Shown here piece by piece: positions 51,801 to 60,800 of a stretch of 64,000 nt of DNA (position 1 is the stretch's first letter; each line of letters opens with the position of its first letter). The DNA is from Owenia fusiformis (taxonomy: Eukaryota > Annelida > Polychaeta > Sabellida > Oweniidae). The stretch lies in the NCBI GenBank assembly GCA_903813345.2, contig CAIIXF020000002.1, forward strand, positions 20,226,455 through 20,290,454, given 5' to 3'. Both the position numbers and the translations under genes were made by a program. The notes beneath the pieces were generated by a model that was not told the origin of the DNA, ran no database searches, and saw nothing but the letters and a program-made list of their open reading frames with translations.

Positions 51801-54800
51801 AACGCCTCAGTCACATTTCCTACGGCCGCTGCGCGGTCTATCATTTCTGCGGTCAGTAACATTTCTACGCTCGCCATAGAATTTCTGCGGTCGGACACCT
51901 TTGCAGTCATATTTCCTACGACAACCGTACGGCGTGCGACCTTTTAAATCGTGAATGACGGTCGCCGTACGGTCTTCCTACGGAGGGCGTAGTTATTTGC
52001 GGATACAAAAGCAGGTGCAAAGGAGCCCTGTGGCAAACGTACGTTGACATCATATGCTGTAAGTACTATTTATAAATGATATTTATAGAGCTAGGATATA
52101 ATATAAATTTGTTCAAACTTGTTCCATTCAAAGCAAAACAAAAATGCCTTTCTGTTGGTGCATTACTCTGTTATACAAGGGCATTTGGCTTTTAATGGAA
52201 CAAGTTTGATGTAAAACGGCGCAGCATCAGACTCACAATCCTTGATTTTCAAACATGGGGTAGATCTAAAATTCAAATTAACGGTCGTTGTTGGCACCGC
52301 GTGAAATTGCAAAATTGGCAGAGAGTAGGCAACAAATTTCATACAAGAACACAAACGTGTACAATATGTCCCCACCAATGGGTGATCCTGTCAAATGGAT
52401 ATCCTGATAATGAGTAGTCAAGACTTTATCGTTACAATTTTGGGACGGAAAATGCAAAATGGCCACCTTAAAATTTACCCAGAATGCCAGAAAATTAGTC
52501 AGCTCTAGATTTTCGAACCAACCCTGAAAATTTGAAATTGATCCGTCAACAGTAAACAAAAAAATGCGTAAACAAGACTCTACAGACAAGATTTTAGGAC
52601 GGAAAAATCCAAAATGGCTGCATTGACATTTGCCCAGAATGCCAAAAAACTAATCAGTTCTAGATTTTCATACTAAGAATCATCCCTGAAATTTTGAAAT
52701 TGATCTACCAAACGGTTCACCTGAAAACGCGTAGACAAAACTTTACAGACAAGATTTTAGGACGGAAAATCCAAAATGGCTGCCTTGACATTTATCCAGA
52801 ATGCAAACAAGAAAATGCAGCAAACTCCTCGAGTCGAGGTCTCCAAGTCAAAAAAATTCCTGACCCTATCATATATCTGTTGATTATCCGAGCGTGGCAC
52901 TGAACGAACCTATATGCCTATTAGTTATTATTTGTTTAGTTGTTGGTTGGGTAACATGTTTATGACGTCACAAATGATGCGAAGAATCATTAAACCAATC
53001 AGTGAAGTCTATATTAATTGTTTTAGTTGTTGATGTGGCGATACGTGTCTGTGACGTCACGGGTGATTGCATCATATTCTAGAAACGCCATTTTACGACA
53101 TTGCATAATTTTAGCTGATTTTGGCTCCATTTCACTTTATTTGAAAGACTTTTAAAAATATAATAATGAGTCAGTATTTTTTCTTATAAATATCTATATT
53201 TGAAATTGAGGTCAAAGTCCGAAGATTTGATCAACTGATTGAAATCTCATTTTAAAGAGGTGAAGAAGTGAATAATTACAGGAACAAACGTGATCAATGG
53301 TTCGAGGTCTCCCGCAAAGTAGTCGCTACGCTCCTACTTTGCGCTGCCTTCGGCAGAGGAGACCTCGAAAAAAACTAATCAGTTCTAGATTTTAATACAA
53401 GGAATCATCCCTGAAAATTAGAAATTGATATACCAAACAGTTCACCTGAAACACATAGACAAGACTTTACAGGCAAGATTTTAGGACGGAAAATCCAAAA
53501 TGGCTGCCTTGACATTTACCCAGAATGCCAAGAAACTAATCAGATGTAGATTTTCATACTAAGAACCATCCCTGAAAATTTGAAATTGATCTACCAAACG
53601 GTTCACCTGGAAATGCGTAGACAAGACTTTACAGACAAGATTTTAGGACGGAAAATCCAAAATGGCTGCCTTGACATTATAGAAATTGATCTACCAAACG
53701 GTTCACCTGGAAATGCGTAGACAAGACTTTACAGACAAGATTTTAGGACGGAAAATCCAAAATGGCTGCCTTGACATTACCCAGAATGCCCGAAAACTAA
53801 TCAGATCTAGATTTTCATACTATGAATCATCCCTGAAAATTTGAAATTGATCTACCAAACGGTTCACCTGGAAATGCGTAGACAAGACTTTACGACAAGA
53901 TTTTTGGACGGAAAATCCAAAATGGCTGCCTTGACATTTACCAAGAATGCCCGAAAACTAATCAGATCTAGATTTTCATACTAAGAATCATCCCTGAAAA
54001 TTAGAAATTGATCTACCAAACGGTTCACCTGTAAATGCGTAGATAAGACTTTACAGACAAGATTTTAGGACGGAAAAATCCAAAATGGCTGCCTTGACAT
54101 TTACCCAGAATGCCCAAAAACTGATCAGATCTAGATTTTCATACTAAGAATCATCCCTGAAAATTAGAAATTGATCTACCAAACGGTTCACCTGGAAATG
54201 CGTAGACAAGACTTTACAGACAAGATTTTAGGACGGAAAAATCCAAAATGGCCGACAATAAAAAAGTGATGATGAGTTTTTGCTGATTTCTTCTTACAAA
54301 ATTATCACATATAACTACTGTTAACAATAACATAGGCTATTACAACAAAGTACACCTGAAATTATTTATAAAGCTACTAAATAGTTAAAGTATGAAAACT
54401 GAAAAACACCATTCAATATGATACAAAGTATTATCGCGCGCTAACTTTTCTTAAAACATTCAAAATGGCTGACATGACTGAGCTAACAGGTCCAAAACCT
54501 AATCAGATGTAGAATGAAGTGAGCTGAACAAGATATTAAAGTTTTAAAAGCAACTGTGAAGCCGTTTTTCTTAAAGTTTGCAGACAAGGATTTTAGCATT
54601 TGACTTCAAAATGGCCGACAGGAAGTAGGTATCGAGTTAAATTTTTTTCATCCACATCTGTATGCACTCATAAGTTATCCCTGAAAATTTGAAGGTGATA
54701 TCTGTAGCTGTTTTGGAGAAAACTGCCGGACGTACGGACAGACGGACAGACAGACGGACGGACGCGCCTAGGCCGACAATATGGCCCCACACTATGTGGT

Positions 54801-57800
54801 TGGGACATAAAAATGGACTCGTCTGTAGAAAGAAAGTCGAATGTGTACAGTTACATGTAAGTAGTTTAAATAGATCATAATAAAAATGAAATTGTCTTTT
54901 TTTCACTTGAAAAAAATATGAGATCATATATATGTTATGATATGTGATTTGTGAATATATGGGTACATTACCCATCGAAACCCTACGGCAGACGCAAGTC
55001 GACCGTAAGCCCGACATGTGGCCGCCGTGGAACCATTCTGCGGTCTGGCTACGACTTGTTGATTTCTACGGGACCGCAGAAATGAAAAAATGTTATAACT
55101 CAAAGTTATAATTTCTACGCCTACCCCTGTAATAAAAAATATGCATTCGCCGTATGGAGACCGCAAGGCGACCGTAGTTTTCCTACGCTCGCCGCAGAAA
55201 TCTACTGATATCACTGATCTGCGGTCGACAAATGTGACTGGGGTGTAAGTAGCCTACACAATAAAAACAATGCTTCACAAAAGTCTAACGTCTCATTAGT
55301 CTTTTCTTTGATTTTTTAATTTGAGCTTGTCTTATTTTAGATACAGAACAGAAGAGTACTACCATTGAGAAACAGACAGGTGGGGAAGATAAAGACACAA
55401 CTAAGGGAATTACAGGTACTTTAAGATAATACATGTACGTTACCAATGATAAAATGATGCAAAATTTTAAATAATGATTGTTATGTAATCACGCGGTACT
55501 AACTTAGACCGTTAATTTGAATTTCTGACTTCCAGATGCTTGAAAATCAAGGATTGTGAATCTCATACTGCACCGTTTTTCTTCAAACTTATACCATAAA
55601 AAGCAAAACAAAATTGCCTTTCTGTCGGTGCATTACTTTATTGTAAAGAGTCCCTCGTTCTAGCAGTGTTTTGGACCCCAGCTGTTGGAAGGCCTTCTTA
55701 CAGCTTGGGACCAAAGTGCCGCTGGAAGTAGGGACTCTGTTTAAGAGAATAATGTACCATCAGAAAAGGATTTTTGTTATGCTTTGAATGGAACAAATTT
55801 GAAGAAAAACGGTGCAGTATGAGACTCGTAATCCTTGATTTTCAAACATCAGGTAGGTCAAAAATTCAAGACTTTTAACTTTTTAATTACGTTACATATT
55901 ACATTTCTTCCTGTGAGATATCTTAAAAGATGGCATCATACTGGCATTGATCGTGAACACTACCGTTTTACATGATCAATAGTGACCATATTAAAACGTT
56001 TCCGTATTTTGCTAAATACGAGTATGCAAAGTACACCCTGGGTATAGTCTGTCACGTGACTTCATGGATGACGTGTGCGCGAGTGATTCGCATTTTCTTT
56101 CGCTTGAGGTTTGTAATCACACTTTTTACATGTTTTAAGATTTTGTATCTCTGTGAAACTTGTCCCGTACCATCAATGTCTGAAGACGATCTAATTCACC
56201 AAATATCTCATCCAAGCGTGTCCCGGTTAAAGAGAAATTCGCACTTTTGTGTCTCGCAAAATGACGTGTGCGCTAGTAAATTGAATTTTACGAAGGATGG
56301 GTGCACGAGTCTAAAATATTTTTATTCACTTGAGACAATTCTGCAAGCTAAGGCAGAATACAACTCACGTGACATTTGTTTTTGTCATCTTAAAGTAGTA
56401 TGTTAAAGAATAGTTTGCTATTTTGTAGATGTTTCATGTATGGCACATACATGTCTACGTTTAATGACAATAAATGTTTTGAAATAGCTTGTAGGGCTGT
56501 CCGGCATTGCAGGTGAATTAAAATTTGAACCAAAAATTGAATTAAATTTTTGGCGGTCTCATAAAACCGGCAGCATATTCATTTATTGACATCCCATACA
56601 AGGGGGGGGGTCAGAGTTGTTATGTGGTTACTCGGCATCCGCCACGATCAGAACCATGTAAGGAATAGTAAGGGGAAGCCCATGATACCAAGTAATATCA
56701 AATAATTATAGGAGCTTCTAACTTCTTCCGCATCCCCACCCTTGGTATGCGCAGCTGACAAAATGGATCGGTACGGGTCAAAAGCTGGACCGGTACGAGT
56801 TAACGGTTTTATTTGAATTTAAAACAGCTATAACTTGCTCAATATTGACTTCTTCGTATCTAAGTTGAAATATATAATCCCTCCGAATGATTTTAAGTAC
56901 CCCCAAAGTTCACCCGTACAGGTCCAGCTTTTGACCCATACCGGTCCATTTCGTCAGCTGCGTATACCAAAGGTGATCCCACATACTTTGTTTTTACAGA
57001 CTCAGAAATCAATGTTCGCTATAAATCACCCTATGCAGACAGAGCCTGTGGGAAATATTGGGTGCGGAGCAAATGAGCGGAGGGTGCGGAGCTAACGGTT
57101 ATTTTTGAATTTAAATTTGGGATATTTCTGAAACTAAGCCGTTTTGGGACTTCAAATATACCAAGATATGTGTATTTGACACCAAATATCAATACAATTG
57201 TGAAAATAGTAGCGCAATTCATTCTATAGCGACGCAGTGTGCCTTAAACCTTTCCCAGACCTATATATTTTGAAATTATCCTTTTAATACTGAGTCCCCA
57301 GCATTCATAAAAAATGGTGTTCAAGGTGCACTATCTATACAAATTATTTTTGCATCTTGGAAGCCAGGCAGTATCTGTGTGATTTTATAAAAATTCGGAA
57401 ATTTTTTCAGATATGAGCCCCCTCTAAATATTGGGTGCGGAGCAGCTCCATAAACGTAGCTCCGCACCCAATATTTAGAGGGGCTCATATCTGATGAACA
57501 AAATCAATATTGTGTCTAGCTTGCAGAATTGTTTAAAATGAATATAAATATGTTAGACTCGCGCACCCATCCTTCGTAAAATTCGATTTACTCGCGCACA
57601 CGTCATTTTGCGAGACACAAAAGTGTGAATTTCGATCGTCTTCAGACATTGATGGTACGGGACAAGTTTCACAGAGATACAAAATCGTAAAACATGTAAA
57701 AAGTGTGATTACAAACCTCAAGCGAAAGAAAATGCGAATCACTCGCGCACACGTCATCCATGAAGTCACGTGACAGACTATACCCAGGGTGAAGTATAAA

Positions 57801-60800
57801 TGTATGACTTGGTATTTTTTCAATATGATTTCGGCCGATAATGTCGCCTAGAAACCACCTAGCAACGGCACAAACATAGAAATAGTGAAATTGAAAAATT
57901 GGGAGTAGGGGAGAATAAAAAAAATCATATCTAAAATTCGGAATAAGGTATCATCAATTTTTATTGCCCCACCCTGTATATGCAATCAAATGCCTTACAT
58001 TTCTCTTTCGACGTTACTGCTGCATATCAGCCGATTTTTTGATGGTAATATACATTATTTTTAGACCTAACTGCTGGTTATCAGCAGATTTTTTGTGAGA
58101 AGCAAAACCATTTTTTCTCAAAGCTTCATGAATCCGACCAGATCTTGGCGGTTGTTTTATAAACAACTAGACAATATCTGACTGGGGGCAAAATAATTTT
58201 AGCCGAAGCCACAGTTAATCAATGAAGAACAATACGCCCCCCCCCCCCCCCCTTTATTGATAGTTGACCCCTGACGGTGACAGTCCATATCTCAAAACGT
58301 ATTAAGACCAATTTTTCGAAAAACTAAAACACAATTTTAGCATATTTCATTCTTATATAAAAACGATTCATCGATACCATTAATATTCTTATATAATTTC
58401 TAAGAAAAATAACATCAAATTTATAGTTGAGAAACCTAAAACATACACTCAAAATTTATTTCATATAATTTTTCTGTAGCAGTATGTACTCCAAATTGTA
58501 AAAGGGGAATTTAGTTTTTACTAATATTTTTGACCCCTGTTAATGACACGCCCAAAAGCCCGGAGAATATTGATCTTCTATAATAAAAAAAAAGTGCAGC
58601 CTTTGCGGTATATCAATTTCTCTGCAAATTACTTTCTCATTACCTAATGGGGTGGATATGTGTCATTAAGTTAAAGTCATGGTTATTTCAGATACATCTT
58701 CCGGGGACCCCTTTCTTGTGAAGCAAATCAACCTACATGGTGATAAGGTTTGCTATTTCCTGGTAGGAGAACCAGGGAATTTTGTTCGCTTGTTCCATTC
58801 TCCAAAATTTGGTGAGTATTGATGATTGCGTTTACAACCATTTAATTCTCCTTGACGTTAGCAATCTTGATCACTTTATTTCATTAGATCATAAGTACAT
58901 GTTTTGCCCTCAATGCTGGTTAGGTTGAGCTTAATACAGAATGTCACATCATTTTGAGTGATATCATTTTTATCGCCGAGTTGATGAAATATAGTCAAAT
59001 ATCAACAAGAGCGAGCAAAGCGAATGAGTGAATGAATAAAGCTATCAGAAAGAATAAAAATGTTTTGGAAAGTTGTGACGTAAACAAACTTGCCCCGCCT
59101 TTTTGTTGTTTCGGTTGCTATAGCAACCACAACTCTGGCCAATCAAATAGAAGACGTAAATTCACGGAATAAAGGTAAAAAGGTTTGGGGTACAAACTCT
59201 GAAAATTTCATCAAGATTTGTGCAATATTAAGAAAGTTACAATATCTTTCACCTTATTTATTGGACACCCTGTAGTTGAATAGTTCGTCATGAATACCAT
59301 TTCAATCATTATTGAGCAGCATCCTATTCAAATCATGCAAATGTCATATAATATATATTTAATGCGGTCGATATCTAATACATGCATTTGAATAGCCAAA
59401 GCTCTCATTTCCGCTTTTCTCCCAAGTATTTCTAAGTTACTTTGGTAAAAACATATTTTAGTAGCTATTGTATAGGTTCATTAAAATCAAACTCGGAAGT
59501 AATGCTAAAGATGTGCCGAATCTGCACTTTTGAGCCCGATTTAAAAATTTTCGATGTTTCGGCGGTCAAATACAGTTTCTATATCTACGTTATATGTATA
59601 CACAATATTTATGATTTGATTACCAGGTTTGACGGTTAACGTTGGATTCCAAGAGCACAGTTGGTTAGATAAAGCTGCAGTTGTTACTAGAGATGCTATA
59701 GTTCAGATCACATTGAATGCAATCACGGTAAACAATGATGTTTATGATTGGTCCGAACGGCAACTGGAAACAACCGGGTTGACTATTGAGGTAGAGTTGC
59801 ATTGTAAAATGTATCTTAGAAAATTGTGAACAAAAATGGATCTTAGAAATTTCCAAGCACAGTAAATATCTTTTTTTCTTTTTTAAGATTTCAAAGGAAC
59901 GTGTCTTACTTCAGCACAATAAGGACGTGGGTGTCAGTGTAGTTAAAAGTGGCGAAGGGTTGAATTTTAAATTTGATCATGATATCGATCTGATTACTGA
60001 TGGGGTATTTGGTAAGTATACCTGCTCATGTGTTTCCATGCCTGTTTTTCAATTTATACAAGAATTCATTTGAAAGTTTCTATGCTTGTGGTCAAAATAT
60101 GATATTTCAGCAAATGAAGTGACAACCAATAGTAGTATCTCGACAGATCATTTCAGACCTGTTTTGTGATTTTTGATACAAGACAATCAGTGAAAAATAT
60201 CGCACTTTGAAGAGAAAAAATGCCGGGGGAAAATGGCCAAACTGTTATTTTCCCTGCATGCCTAAAACAGATCTTGGGACTAGTCTGCTTATACATCTGT
60301 AGAAATTGTTGAACGGATAAATGTAGCCTTGCTCCAAGACGATGGACCCCCCCCCCCCCTTATCTACATCACCAACAGAGTACACTTAGATTTATGGAAA
60401 TTTCAAAATGGCTGCCAAACGATTTTCACAGTATGTCAGTCAATTCAGAACTTGGTCACTATTCTGCTCTTGAATTCGAAATTGACCTTGAAAATTTCAA
60501 TTCCCAAATTTGAGGTCAGAGTTTAGAATATCAGTGGTTTTCTTGGAATTTTGATGACAAGAATTACGGGAAAATTCAATTGCCGCCACTCAATTTACCT
60601 AGCATGACCTTGACCTCAGGTCACCTAATCATGAGTCGCCTTGGTCGTTAAAACACCAAAAACATAGATATTAAAATTTGACCTTGGGTTGACCTTGACC
60701 CATGAACATTGACCTTGACTCCAGGTCACCCAATTATTAGTCGCAAATATCCCAACAGCCAACGGACCTTAAATCACCAAATACCTAGCTATTGACCTTT

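Larger units (their letters stand above)
51796..55245. mobile_element. Possible 3.4 kb element I with CGG-rich ends
   Basis: CTCAGTCACATTTCCTACGG near 51806 and the inverted AAATGTGACTGGGG near 55225 pair up. Both flanks inside are rich in CTGCGGTC/TACGG words. Between them lie the 164-base array and a family-B fragment. No target duplication could be fixed. Confidence 0.5.
56034..57791. mobile_element. Foldback element D with CACCCTGGG ends
   Basis: CACCCTGGGTATAGTCTGTC and complement are bounded by AAGTA at 56029-56033 and 57792-57796. Arms are about 260 bases. Inside are a short element A relative (56737-56975), an 80-base hairpin (57411-57492) and GGGTGCGGAGC words. Frames at 55972-56406 and 57533-57823 are the same arm read twice. 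Confidence 0.9.

Noticed and set aside
55972-57823. Related 144- and 96-codon frames on opposite strands
   Set aside because: They are the two arms of element D read in opposite directions.
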